DNA from: Sinobacterium caligoides
GTDB lineage: Bacteria; Pseudomonadota; Gammaproteobacteria; Pseudomonadales; Sinobacteriaceae
Assembly: GCF_003752585.1 (NCBI RefSeq)
Contig: NZ_RKHR01000003.1
Span: 496,001-560,000 of the forward strand
Length of the DNA stretch: 64,000 nt
Reading direction: 5' to 3'
Position numbers and translations under genes: made by a program. The notes below the pieces were generated by a model that saw only the letters and a program-made list of their open reading frames with translations, searched no databases and was not told the DNA's origin. Positions 25,416 to 34,867 of this stretch are shown here, in pieces (within the stretch, counting starts at the first letter, position 1; every line of letters starts with the position of its first letter).

Positions 25416-27623
25416 TTAAGCTTTTGCTTGCAGATGGAAGCACTGATGGATTTTTTTATTCCTAGCGAAGTCAGGGTCGAGACTTTGGCGACTAACATCC
25501 TTGACGCGATATTTCTCCTGCAATGACTCGTCGAGCTTAAAGCCTCGGTAATTATTCGAGAAAATCAACAGCCCCCCGGGCTTCAATATACGCATCGCAT
25601 CTTCCACCAAGGCAACATGATCACGCTGGATATCGAGCGTGCCTGCCATACGCTTTGAATTAGAGAAGGTAGGCGGATCCAAAAGAATCAGATCAAAATC
25701 CTCTTGGCAATGTTTTAACCAAGCAATACAGTCCTGCTTAATCATCCGGTGCTCTGCCGACGGAGCATCACCGGCCTTGAAGCCATTGAGCGCCAAATTA
25801 CGCTTGCCCCAATCAAGGTAGGTCGAGGACATATCGACGCTGGTCGTGCTCACCGCCCCGCCCTTAGCTGCGTGCACGGAGGCCGTCGCCGTATAACAGA
25901 ATAGGTTAAGAAAACGCTTGCCCTTCGCTTGCTCCGCAATAAACTGCCGCACAGGACGATGATCAAGGAAGAGCCCCGTATCAAGGTAATCGGTTAAGTT
26001 GACCTCAAGCTCGACCTGCCCTTCCCGAACAGCAAAGAAAACCCCCTTACTATCCTGACGCTCATACTGCTGCTTGCCTTTCTGGATAGCGCGCTGCTTT
26101 ACATTAATGGTCGATTGCTGCACCCCTAGGACGCTGGCAACGGCATCAATAGTATCTAATAAGCGTCGCTGGGCATCTTGTGCATCAATCGTTTGTGGCG
26201 GCTTGTACTCACTTATCTGTATTCGCTCGCCGTAAATATCAACGGCCACAGCGTACTCAGGCATATCGGCATCATAGAGGCGATAGCACTCAACGCCCTC
26301 ACGCTTGAGCCACGAAGCAAGCTTCTTCTGATTCTTTTTAAGACGATTAGCCAGCATCTGAGCACCACTCGACAATACTGCCGACGAAGGCGCTTGTTGC
26401 CCCGGTGCTTTTTTCTGCTCAGCCACAGGCGCATTGCGATCATAAATAAAGTTATCACGCTCTAAGTCGAAGCAGAGAATCTTCGCCTCTAAAGGACCAT
26501 TAAAGACCTTATACTTCTTCCGTGCTTTAACCCCCATACGCTTGCCAAGCTCAGGGTTCGAGGTAATCAATACCGCCTTCCAGCCCTCAAACTCCGCCTT
26601 AAAACGATCACCCAACTCACGATATAACGGTATCAGCTCGGTCACCTCGCCAATACGTTCGCCATAGGGAGGGTTGCAAGCAATCAAACCATGCTCTAGG
26701 TGAGTATGAGTCGGCTTAGTCAGCTTAGCTACCGGCTTCGCCGTCACTCGCACGGTGTCAGCGAGCCCCGCTGCGACAATATTTTGCTCTGCACGCTGGA
26801 TGACATTTATCGCAGTATCGTAGCCACGAATTTCCGGCGGTATCCGCTCACGCCCCACTCTTGCCCGCTCAACCGCTTCCTGATAAACCTCGTGCCAAAC
26901 GTCTTGTTTGTGGCCTCGCCACTGCTCAAAACCAAAATCTTCACGCTGCAGGCCCGGCGCAATATCTGCAGCCATCTGCGCCCCCTCGATCAACAACGTG
27001 CCAGAACCACACATAGGGTCGATTAGCGCCCCACCTTGTTGGGCGATAGCAGGCCAACCACCACGAATCAGAATCGCAGCCGCCAAATTTTCCTTCATGG
27101 GCGCCACACCAGTCTTCACACGATACCCTCGACGATGCAAGGGCCCCCCGGAGAGGTCTAAGGCGATGCTCACAAAGCCCTTTGCCAAACGTGCCTGGAT
27201 GCGAATATCAGGCTCCCTTTTATCGACATTAGGGCGTACGCCATAGCTATCGCGAAAGTAATCAACGATGGCATCCTTGATCTTCAACGCACCAAACTGG
27301 CTATTATTAATCGAGCGGTTAGTCCCCGAGAAATCAACAGCAAAGCTCTGGTTGGCATTAAAGTGCTGCCCCCAAGCAATGTTGCGCGCGGCATTATATA
27401 GGTCATCGACTTCGTCGAGATAAATACGCTCTAGGGGTAGCAAGACACGGCTCGCCAAGCGAGACCAGAGCCAAACTCGATACATCTGCGCCAGATCACC
27501 TGTCGCCTTTACCCCGGCACCGCTCGTTGCCGCATGGCTTGCCCCCAAAGACAGCACCTCATCGCGTAGCAGCTCTTCAAGCCCCCGTGGACAACTCACA
27601 AAATATTCGATCGATTCACTCAT
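25416..27623 (-). CDS. rlmKL: Bifunctional 23S rRNA methyltransferase RlmKL
   Basis: The 735-residue protein fuses two methyltransferases that modify 23S rRNA (m2G2445 by the N-terminal RlmL part and m7G2069 by the C-terminal RlmK part). An N-terminal THUMP domain precedes the first Rossmann fold (DPMCGSGTLLIEGA, catalytic NPPYGERIG). The second fold has FLNLFCYTATASVHAA and DPPTFSNSKRM. E. coli RlmL is about 702 residues. ATG at 27623 is preferred since MSESIEYFVSCPRGLEELL aligns with the usual N-terminus; an upstream in-frame codon would add nine residues. In E. coli this gene lies in the same chromosomal neighbourhood as pyrD and rmf, as here. Confidence 0.95.
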   Translation of the reverse strand: MSESIEYFVSCPRGLEELLRDEVLSLGASHAATSGAGVKATGDLAQMYRVWLWSRLASRVLLPLERIYLDEVDDLYNAARNIAWGQHFNANQSFAVDFSGTNRSINNSQFGALKIKDAIVDYFRDSYGVRPNVDKREPDIRIQARLAKGFVSIALDLSGGPLHRRGYRVKTGVAPMKENLAAAILIRGGWPAIAQQGGALIDPMCGSGTLLIEGAQMAADIAPGLQREDFGFEQWRGHKQDVWHEVYQEAVERARVGRERIPPEIRGYDTAINVIQRAEQNIVAAGLADTVRVTAKPVAKLTKPTHTHLEHGLIACNPPYGERIGEVTELIPLYRELGDRFKAEFEGWKAVLITSNPELGKRMGVKARKKYKVFNGPLEAKILCFDLERDNFIYDRNAPVAEQKKAPGQQAPSSAVLSSGAQMLANRLKKNQKKLASWLKREGVECYRLYDADMPEYAVAVDIYGERIQISEYKPPQTIDAQDAQRRLLDTIDAVASVLGVQQSTINVKQRAIQKGKQQYERQDSKGVFFAVREGQVELEVNLTDYLDTGLFLDHRPVRQFIAEQAKGKRFLNLFCYTATASVHAAKGGAVSTTSVDMSSTYLDWGKRNLALNGFKAGDAPSAEHRMIKQDCIAWLKHCQEDFDLILLDPPTFSNSKRMAGTLDIQRDHVALVEDAMRILKPGGLLIFSNNYRGFKLDESLQEKYRVKDVSRQSLDPDFARNKKIHQCFHLQAKA

Positions 27624-28001
27624 GCCTATCTCAAAGATAAATCGAATCACTGCGGACTAAGTTAAGCCTCAGGCGCGGCGATCGATGAGAAAAAAGTAAT
27701 AGATAGCAGGTAACCTATTTAGTCTAGGTTATAAAGCCATCTGAAACATAAAAAAATACGCTTTAATAACAACAAATTAAAAGATTATTGCCCAGCGAAA
27801 TATAAAGTCACACATCTATAAGTATTTGTTCGTCGCCTATTAGGCGATGCCTGTGATGTACTTCAGCGGGTAGGATTTTACACACTCTACCGATGTAGTG
27901 CGAACCGTGACCCAATTTACCAGCATCACGGTAGCGAACGATTATCAGTTGATCTGTGTAAGCCATATCACACCGCTCTACTCGCTGCTTCGAGGTATTC
28001 G
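27624..28001. other. Structured leader/promoter region upstream of rmf
   Basis: The region between the divergent rlmKL and rmf starts holds three inverted repeats: a perfect 15-bp palindrome TCGCCTATTAGGCGA (27833-27847), a weaker GGTAG/CTACC pair (27869-27891) and a 7-bp stem ACCGTGA/TCACGGT (27904-27932). They lie within 170 bases of the rmf start. No convincing promoter boxes were identified. Confidence 0.45.
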
Positions 28002-28214
28002 ATGAGAAGACAAAAACGCGATATGAATGAACGAGCAAATCAACGGGGGTACCAAGCAGGCAGCTCTGGTCGCCCCAAAGATGGCTGCCCACACGCCGAC
28101 GGTATTCTCCGCCAGCACTGGATGACAGGGTGGCGTGAAGGCCGCTGTGACAACTGGGACGCCCTAACAGGCGTCTCGGGTCTGCAGAACGCCTTCCACC
28201 GCGCAACACGCTAA
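28002..28214 (+). CDS. rmf: Ribosome modulation factor
   Basis: The 70-residue protein matches RMF, which binds 70S ribosomes in stationary phase and promotes 100S dimer formation. The start MRRQKRDMNERANQRGYQAG is nearly the E. coli sequence (M-K-R-Q-K-R-D-x-x-E-R-A-x-Q-R-G-Y-Q-A-G). GR-K-CP and W-x-x-GWRE follow in the expected order. E. coli RMF is 55 residues; this one has about 15 extra residues at the C-terminus. The pyrD gene converges on it with a 33-base gap and no clear terminator. Confidence 0.93.
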   Translation: MRRQKRDMNERANQRGYQAGSSGRPKDGCPHADGILRQHWMTGWREGRCDNWDALTGVSGLQNAFHRATR

Positions 28215-28247
28215 CTTATCAAAAGTGCAAACCTCGCCCCCTCACAA

Positions 28248-29270
28248 TTAACGACGACGCAGAGCTTCCACACTGTTACGAACAAGGTCTGGGCCCTCGT
28301 AAATAAAGCCGCTGTAAACCTGTACAAGGTTAGCACCTGCATCTGCCTTATCGACGGCATCCTGTGCCGTCAATATGCCTCCAACACCTATAATAGGCAT
28401 TTCATTGCCGACGGCCGCTCGCAACTCTCGAATGACCTCAGTAGAACGCTGTGTCACAGGGCCACCGCTCAAGCCTCCCGCCTCAGTATGCAGCGGATTA
28501 TCCGCCACCGAACTCTTATCAATCGTCGTGTTAGTCGCTACCACACCATCCATCTTTGCATCAACCAGCGCCTTTGCAACTTGCTGCAGGTCTTCATGGC
28601 TCATATCTGGCGCGATTTTCACCGCCACTGGTATGTACTTGCCGTGCTGCTCTGCCAGTGCGGCTTGCTCTTCTTTCAGCCCTCGCAATAAGCGCTCCAG
28701 AGGCTCACCAAACTGTAGATCACGTAGCCCCGGCGTATTTGGCGAGGATAAATTCACCACAATATAGTGGGCATGCTGATATACCTTGCGCATACAAATG
28801 AGATAGTCATCCAGCGCGCTCTCATTCGGTGTCACCTTGTTTTTGCCGATATTGATGCCAATGACGCCCTTAAAAGAAGTGTTCTTCACCTGTTCAACAA
28901 GGTGGTCGACCCCCTTATTATTAAAGCCCATACGATTGATGATCGCGTTATGTTCTGGCAGGCGAAATAGTCGTGGCTGTGGATTACCCGGCTGAGGCAA
29001 CGGCGTCACAGTCCCCAACTCAACAAAGCCAAACCCCATCGCCCCCATCGCTTCGATATAGTCACCGTTTTTATCCAGCCCCGCTGCAAGACCTACAGGG
29101 TTAGGAAACTCCACCCCCATTACCGTAAGCGGCTGTGGCTCGATTGATTTGGCCACTAAACGTAACGCACCCAGGCTGTTACCCAGCTTCATCGATTTAA
29201 GCGAGATGTCATGTGACATCTCCGGTGGCATTAAAAACAGCGCACTGCGCAACAATTTATACATAGACAT
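28248..29270 (-). CDS. pyrD: Dihydroorotate dehydrogenase, quinone-linked (class 2)
   Basis: The 340-residue protein oxidises dihydroorotate to orotate using membrane quinone. An amphipathic N-terminal part (class 2 feature) precedes the FMN TIM barrel with NPVGLAAGLDKNG, the VNLSSPNTPGLR loop carrying the class 2 catalytic Ser, and the phosphate-binding IIGVGGILTAQDA. The E. coli enzyme is 336 residues. Start ATG 29270 has an AGGAAA box; ATG 29264 is an alternative. It is the only pyrimidine gene in the window. Confidence 0.95.
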   Translation of the reverse strand: MSMYKLLRSALFLMPPEMSHDISLKSMKLGNSLGALRLVAKSIEPQPLTVMGVEFPNPVGLAAGLDKNGDYIEAMGAMGFGFVELGTVTPLPQPGNPQPRLFRLPEHNAIINRMGFNNKGVDHLVEQVKNTSFKGVIGINIGKNKVTPNESALDDYLICMRKVYQHAHYIVVNLSSPNTPGLRDLQFGEPLERLLRGLKEEQAALAEQHGKYIPVAVKIAPDMSHEDLQQVAKALVDAKMDGVVATNTTIDKSSVADNPLHTEAGGLSGGPVTQRSTEVIRELRAAVGNEMPIIGVGGILTAQDAVDKADAGANLVQVYSGFIYEGPDLVRNSVEALRRR

Positions 29271-29503
29271 GGCATTTTCCTAGCGAGATACGACGGTCAA
29301 AACAAGGGTGACTGGGGTTGTTTTGCGCTATATTTTCCACGCCCCACGGTAGAACCCAATAAATCGGGCCGGCAAATTATACTCGATAATAAATCAGCTC
29401 GCGACGCGTTCTTACGGATAACGACAGAAAGCGCATCAAAAACAGCTTCTCGACGCTATTTATTACAAAATTATAGATGACAACAAACAACATACCCTAG
29501 AAG

Positions 29504-29540
29504 CAAAACACCCCACGCTACAGCAGTAGCGTGGGGTGTC
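29504..29540 (-). terminator. Terminator after the glutamate dehydrogenase gene
   Basis: A perfect 13-bp stem ACACCCCACGCTA/TAGCGTGGGGTGT with a 6-base loop is followed on the minus strand by a short T run (TTTTGCTT). It lies 34 bases past the gene end. Confidence 0.85.
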
Positions 29541-29573
29541 GGCAGAAGTTTCTATTGTGCGCGATCGCCTGCG

Positions 29574-32500
29574 CTAACAGTCCTTACTATGGCTTGCCGA
29601 CTGTGCCAAATCGAGCAATTCACGAATCGCAACGGAGTACATCGCAAACTCTTGGTTCACCGTAGCATGCAACTCTGTCATCGTCGCGTGCCAACGCTCA
29701 ACCTGGGCCGACTGCGTCTCCATCCATCCCTTAACCGCCTCATCGGCATTGGCGCATCGCTCCCCGCAGTGGTTAATAATACCCACCGTGATGGTACGCA
29801 TCTGCCATTCCACGTCATCAAGCAACGCTTCCCGCGCTAACGCCTGCCAATGGTTATCACTACTCAGCGCTAACAAGCGCTGCGTAAACCAAGGGAGCTC
29901 AAGCTGCTCACCGGCCGCAAAGTACGTTTTTGCAACAGTTTCCAACGACATTTCGGTGCGCCCTGCAGCCTCAATTATCCCCAAGCAAGAATAAAGCATC
30001 GGCGTCGCCGCTACGTAATTTGCGAGCTCGACAGGTACTCCTTTATCAATAAAGTACTGCGTTGAAATCCCCCAGACATCTTCGAGACTCCCCTGTAGGT
30101 ACTTGTGTATATCGACCGACAAAGCCCGCACCCCTTCAGCAAAGATGCCTATTTCTTGCTCCGGCTTGATCAGGCTGCGGCGATTACGCACAAACCAACG
30201 GCACGCCCTGCGCATCATGCCCATCATCATATCAAGCATCTGCATTTGCACGTCTGCATCAACCTGATGATCCAGCGCTTCGATTTGCTCCCTCACCTCA
30301 TCAAGGCGGAAAATCGCCTTCGCCGTCATATAAGCGCGGGCAACATCACACGAGTCCGCCGCTGTCGACTGCACCAGCTTATGCACGAAGGTAATACCCA
30401 TGGTATTAACCACATCGTTAGCCACCTGCGTCGCAATGATCTCTTTGCGCAAGCTGTGGTTATACATATTATCTCGATACTGCTCCAGCAAGCGGGCCGG
30501 AAAGGCCGACTCGATACTACCTGCGAGATAAGGGTCATCAGGAATGTTAGAGGTCGCCAACTCAGCCTTAAGAATCGACTTACTGTAGGAGATTAACACC
30601 GACAATTCAGGACGTGTTAAACCTTTACCCTGAGCCAAACGCTCCATCTGTAGCTCATCATCAGGTAGGAACTCGAGCTGACGATCAACCTGTCCCTCTG
30701 CCTCAAGCTGGTTGATGTAGCGGCTGTACTCAGCTGAACGCTGCAACACTTGTCGTTCCGCTAAACTCAGCGCCTGCACTTGCCGATAGTTATTTTGTAA
30801 AACTGATTCGGCAATACTTTCGGTCATCTCTTCCAATAATTGAACACGCTGTTTCTCGGTCATATCGCCGTTGGCAACGATAGAGTTCAGCAATATTTTA
30901 ATATTGACTTCGTGATCCGAGCAATCAACACCGCCGGCATTATCGATAAAGTCGGTATTAGAGCGCCCACCTTTGAGACCATACTCAACACGTGCTAACT
31001 GGGTAAAACCGAGATTCCCCCCCTCGCCAATGACCTTACAACGCAAGTCTCTGCCGTCGACACGCAACACATCGTTCGCCTTGTCGCCAACATCGGCATG
31101 GGATTCGGTACTCGCCTTAGCATAAGTGCCAATGCCACCATTCCATATTAGATCGACCTCGGCCTTGAGTAGGATGGTCAACAGCTCGTTAGGGGTAAGC
31201 CTATCCTGATGAATGCCAAAGACCGCCTTGATCTGTTCACTAATACGGACGAACTTCGCCTGACGAGAGAAAACACCGCCACCCTCAGAAATCAACGACT
31301 CATCATAGTCAGCCCAGCTCGATCTCGGCATATCAAACAAGCGCTTGCGTTCCGCAAAGCTCGTTGCAGCCACTGGATTGGGGTCGATAAAAATATGCTG
31401 ATGGTTAAACGCCGCCTTAAGCAATATATGTTCTGACAACAGCATGCCGTTACCAAAGACATCACCTGCCATATCGCCGATACCAATAGCGGTGAATTCG
31501 GTGCTCTGCACATCGATGCCCATCTCGCGGAAATGACGCTGTACTGATACCCATGCACCGCGGGCCGTGATGCCCATTTTTTTATGGTCATAGCCGATGC
31601 TACCACCAGACGCGAAGGCATCTCCCAACCAGAAGTTATAGCTCTTGGCGATATCGTTAGCAATATCAGAGAACGTTGCCGTGCCTTTATCGGCAGCCAC
31701 AACCAGATAGACATCATCCTCGTCTTTACGAATCGTTTTCTTTGGCGGTACGACACTACCATCGACAATATTGTCGGTGATATCCAGCAGCCCCTGAATA
31801 AAGATTCGATAACAAGCAATGCCCTCGGCCTGCATGTCTTCACGCGAACCATTGAGTGGAAGGTTCTTCGCAACAAAACCACCCTTCGCCCCCACGGGAA
31901 CAATCACCGCATTCTTGACCTGCTGCGCCTTCACTAGGCCCAGCACCTCGGTGCGGAAATCCTCGTAACGATCAGACCAACGCAAGCCGCCACGCGCTAC
32001 TTTGCCGCCACGCAAGTGCACACCCTCGACTCTTGGCGAATAGACAAATATCTCAAACTCCGGACGCGGTTCAGGAACCTCGGGAATCGCCTGGGTATTA
32101 AACTTAAACGAGAAGTATGACTTCAGTGACTCATTAGCATCCAACTGAAAATAGTTGGTACGTAATGTCGCCTGAATTAAATCGAGATAGTGACGAATAA
32201 CGCGGTCTTCACTGAGGCTATGCACGTCGTCTAGGGCCGCAATAATCCGACGAGTAACAATATCCTGCTTGGTCGCTCGCTGCTCACTACTCAGACGCAG
32301 ACCAGGATCAAACGAGACCTTAAATAGACGAACAATGTCACGGGTTATATCGAGGTGACTGCACAGGGTATCGGCAATATAGCTTTCACTGAAGCTGAAG
32401 GCGACCTGTTTCATATAGCGAGCATAGGCGCGCAACAGAGCAATATCTCGCCAGCTTAGCATCGTCCCGAGCAACAGTTTATTAAACGAATCACTCTCGG

Positions 32501-34427
32501 CGCGGTTCTGCCAAATGCTGAAAAATGCCTCTTGAAACTTCTCTTTAACCGAATCCACATCCAGCGAATCAGAGAGGCTGTAAATTAAACTAAAGTCATG
32601 GATCCACACTTTCTCGCCATCACGGCGGGTAATGCCATAGGGACGCTCGGAAACCACACGCAACCCCAAGTTTTCCATGATCGGCAACATATCCGACAAT
32701 GCCAACGGCTCGTGGAAATTGACCAAACGGAAGCGCAACATATTGTCGCGCTCTTCCATTACACGATAAAAGCTCATCTCGATATCGCCGATCTTCTTCA
32801 GCGACTGGACTTTACGGATATCGGCAATAGCCGTACGTACACTAAAGTCTTCTTGATAACCGAGGGGGAAGGCATTGGCATATTCACCGGCAATCGCCGT
32901 ACCTCGCTCTTCACCAAATTCGTCGATCAGCACTTCGCGCAGCTGCTCGGTCCACTCCTTGGTTACCCGCATCAAGTCATGCTCAAGCTTCTTCACGTCA
33001 AAATCAAGCGCATCGGTACCCACCCGAAAAACAATATGTGTACGCGCAAGAATAGACTCAGAGAAATACGTGGTGAATTCCGACTCCTGCGCATTCAGTG
33101 CATCACAGATAGTCTTCTCAATACGTTCACGGAGGTTGGTATTGTAGATATCACGTGGGGTGTAGACCATCGCAGTAACGAACTTGCCAAACTTATCTCG
33201 ACGCATGAACAAGCGCACAATGCGCCGCTCTTGTATGTGATTAATCTGGATCGCCGTATGATAAAGCTCTTCAGTGCGGCTCTGGAACAGCTCGTCGCGC
33301 GGATAAGTTTCCAATACCCTTAACAGCTCTCTGCCATCATGACTCTTAACATCAAGTCCAGAACGCGCAAGGACAGCCGCAGTCTTACGGCGAATAACTG
33401 GGATTTGGCGAGGGCTGATGGTGTAGACATTAGAGGTGTAAAGGCCGAGGAAACGGTATTCACCGATCACTCTGCCCTCTTCATCAAACCGCTTGAGGCC
33501 AACATAATCCGGATACACAAGACGATGCACCCGTGAACGAACGGACGACTTAGAGAAGGTTAAGATACCCTCTAAACAGGATGGCGAAACCGCACTGCTG
33601 GTCAGCTCATTATAAAGCTCATAGCTGCCCATTGAACCGCGCAATTTGGTCAGACCCAGCGCCGAATCTTTCACCTGTTCAACCAGCACTTTGCCGCCTT
33701 CGTAATTGACGGCGAGTTCCTCGTAACCAAGAAAGGTAAAGTGATTGGAGGCCATCCACTTAAGAAATAGCTGAACCTCTTTCTGATCGCTACTGCTGGC
33801 ACCGGCAATCTGGCTATCTAACTGCTCAGCGACTGCTTCAATATGCGTTGTCATCGTCGGCCAATCATCGACAACACACTCGACTTCGCCGAGGATTTCC
33901 TTAATCGTTTCAACGAGAGCTGCAATTTCAATAACATCGCTGTGCTTAGCTATCTCGAGGTATAACAACGCCTCTTTACGTCCCTTTTCCTCACTATCCG
34001 GCGACACTAACCCCAATAACTGCTCGTCATCGTCACGGTGGGCGTTAATAACAAAGCTATGGATGGTATGAATAACAATGTTTCGACGATTGAGCTCTAA
34101 ACGAACCGAGTCAAGCAGGAAGGGCATATCACGGCTGATAATAGACACAATCGTACGCTTCGATTGCCAACCGTCTTTTTCAAATTCAGGGTTAAAAACA
34201 GAGATCGTCGGGGTGTTCAAGGAGACCTGCTGAATGCTCCTCCACCAGGAATAGATTGTGCCGTAACTGTCGTTAATTTCACGGCTTTCTAGTTCTTCGA
34301 CAGGGAAGTTGGCAAGGAAGTGGCGAGCAAAGTCGGCGACCTTCTCACTCTCTTCCGCAGTCACCCTGCGCTTAATTTCTTCTTCCAATACCGCGACGAA
34401 TTTACGTTTGTCGTCCGTTAGAACCAT
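29574..34427 (-). CDS. gdhB: NAD-specific glutamate dehydrogenase, 180-kDa class
   Basis: The 1617-residue protein belongs to the large NAD-GDH class (Pseudomonas GdhB is about 1620 residues), which deaminates glutamate to 2-oxoglutarate in amino-acid catabolism. A long N-terminal regulatory part with ACT-like segments (about residues 30-650) precedes the catalytic core. Core markers are GGLRWSDRYEDFRTEVLGL, the substrate lysine in GAKGGFV, DKGTATFSDIAN, ARGAWVSVQRHF and the dinucleotide site IGIGDMAGDVFGNG. It is expressed alone. The strong divergence point with the Bat operon (about 440 bases) must contain its promoter. Confidence 0.95.
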   Translation of the reverse strand: MVLTDDKRKFVAVLEEEIKRRVTAEESEKVADFARHFLANFPVEELESREINDSYGTIYSWWRSIQQVSLNTPTISVFNPEFEKDGWQSKRTIVSIISRDMPFLLDSVRLELNRRNIVIHTIHSFVINAHRDDDEQLLGLVSPDSEEKGRKEALLYLEIAKHSDVIEIAALVETIKEILGEVECVVDDWPTMTTHIEAVAEQLDSQIAGASSSDQKEVQLFLKWMASNHFTFLGYEELAVNYEGGKVLVEQVKDSALGLTKLRGSMGSYELYNELTSSAVSPSCLEGILTFSKSSVRSRVHRLVYPDYVGLKRFDEEGRVIGEYRFLGLYTSNVYTISPRQIPVIRRKTAAVLARSGLDVKSHDGRELLRVLETYPRDELFQSRTEELYHTAIQINHIQERRIVRLFMRRDKFGKFVTAMVYTPRDIYNTNLRERIEKTICDALNAQESEFTTYFSESILARTHIVFRVGTDALDFDVKKLEHDLMRVTKEWTEQLREVLIDEFGEERGTAIAGEYANAFPLGYQEDFSVRTAIADIRKVQSLKKIGDIEMSFYRVMEERDNMLRFRLVNFHEPLALSDMLPIMENLGLRVVSERPYGITRRDGEKVWIHDFSLIYSLSDSLDVDSVKEKFQEAFFSIWQNRAESDSFNKLLLGTMLSWRDIALLRAYARYMKQVAFSFSESYIADTLCSHLDITRDIVRLFKVSFDPGLRLSSEQRATKQDIVTRRIIAALDDVHSLSEDRVIRHYLDLIQATLRTNYFQLDANESLKSYFSFKFNTQAIPEVPEPRPEFEIFVYSPRVEGVHLRGGKVARGGLRWSDRYEDFRTEVLGLVKAQQVKNAVIVPVGAKGGFVAKNLPLNGSREDMQAEGIACYRIFIQGLLDITDNIVDGSVVPPKKTIRKDEDDVYLVVAADKGTATFSDIANDIAKSYNFWLGDAFASGGSIGYDHKKMGITARGAWVSVQRHFREMGIDVQSTEFTAIGIGDMAGDVFGNGMLLSEHILLKAAFNHQHIFIDPNPVAATSFAERKRLFDMPRSSWADYDESLISEGGGVFSRQAKFVRISEQIKAVFGIHQDRLTPNELLTILLKAEVDLIWNGGIGTYAKASTESHADVGDKANDVLRVDGRDLRCKVIGEGGNLGFTQLARVEYGLKGGRSNTDFIDNAGGVDCSDHEVNIKILLNSIVANGDMTEKQRVQLLEEMTESIAESVLQNNYRQVQALSLAERQVLQRSAEYSRYINQLEAEGQVDRQLEFLPDDELQMERLAQGKGLTRPELSVLISYSKSILKAELATSNIPDDPYLAGSIESAFPARLLEQYRDNMYNHSLRKEIIATQVANDVVNTMGITFVHKLVQSTAADSCDVARAYMTAKAIFRLDEVREQIEALDHQVDADVQMQMLDMMMGMMRRACRWFVRNRRSLIKPEQEIGIFAEGVRALSVDIHKYLQGSLEDVWGISTQYFIDKGVPVELANYVAATPMLYSCLGIIEAAGRTEMSLETVAKTYFAAGEQLELPWFTQRLLALSSDNHWQALAREALLDDVEWQMRTITVGIINHCGERCANADEAVKGWMETQSAQVERWHATMTELHATVNQEFAMYSVAIRELLDLAQSASHSKDC

Positions 34428-34867
34428 TACAGTTCACCCTCTTTGATCATCAGATTGCTGGCTAGTGGCGTTGCCTGTTGTTATCAGAGCGAAATGTAGC
34501 GTTGTCAGTCGTTCTAATTGTAGTTCATATCGACGGGGAACTTAGCGGTTCCAACGTAGTCCAAACTTCAACAAACAGCCGTGGACTATCAACCTAGAAG
34601 TCGCTTCGAACAATGATATCAATCAACATCTGTCCCACATAAGGCAGTAATGCCCAAGCGTGAGTATTTTATCCAGAAACTGCAGCATTGTTTTTTAATT
34701 TCACACCCTTATATTAACAAAAAGATATCTTCATTGATTTTAGGCATCACAGCCATACATATAACAATGGCACAGCGATCCAGTATCTTAGAGGGCAGCT
34801 CAGCGGTACTTCACTGACATCAGTAAGCCTGCCGAGCTGCTAAAAAAACACATGATTGATGCCTGTT
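34428..34867. other. Divergent regulatory region, gdhB and MoxR/Bat operon
   Basis: About 440 bases without a gene. The feature seen is a long hairpin at 34795-34840 (outer stem GCAGCTC/GAGCTGC, inner stem ACTGA/TCAGT) just before the MoxR start. It is not followed by a T tract in either direction, so it is more likely a leader structure than a terminator. No clear promoter boxes were found. Confidence 0.45.
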
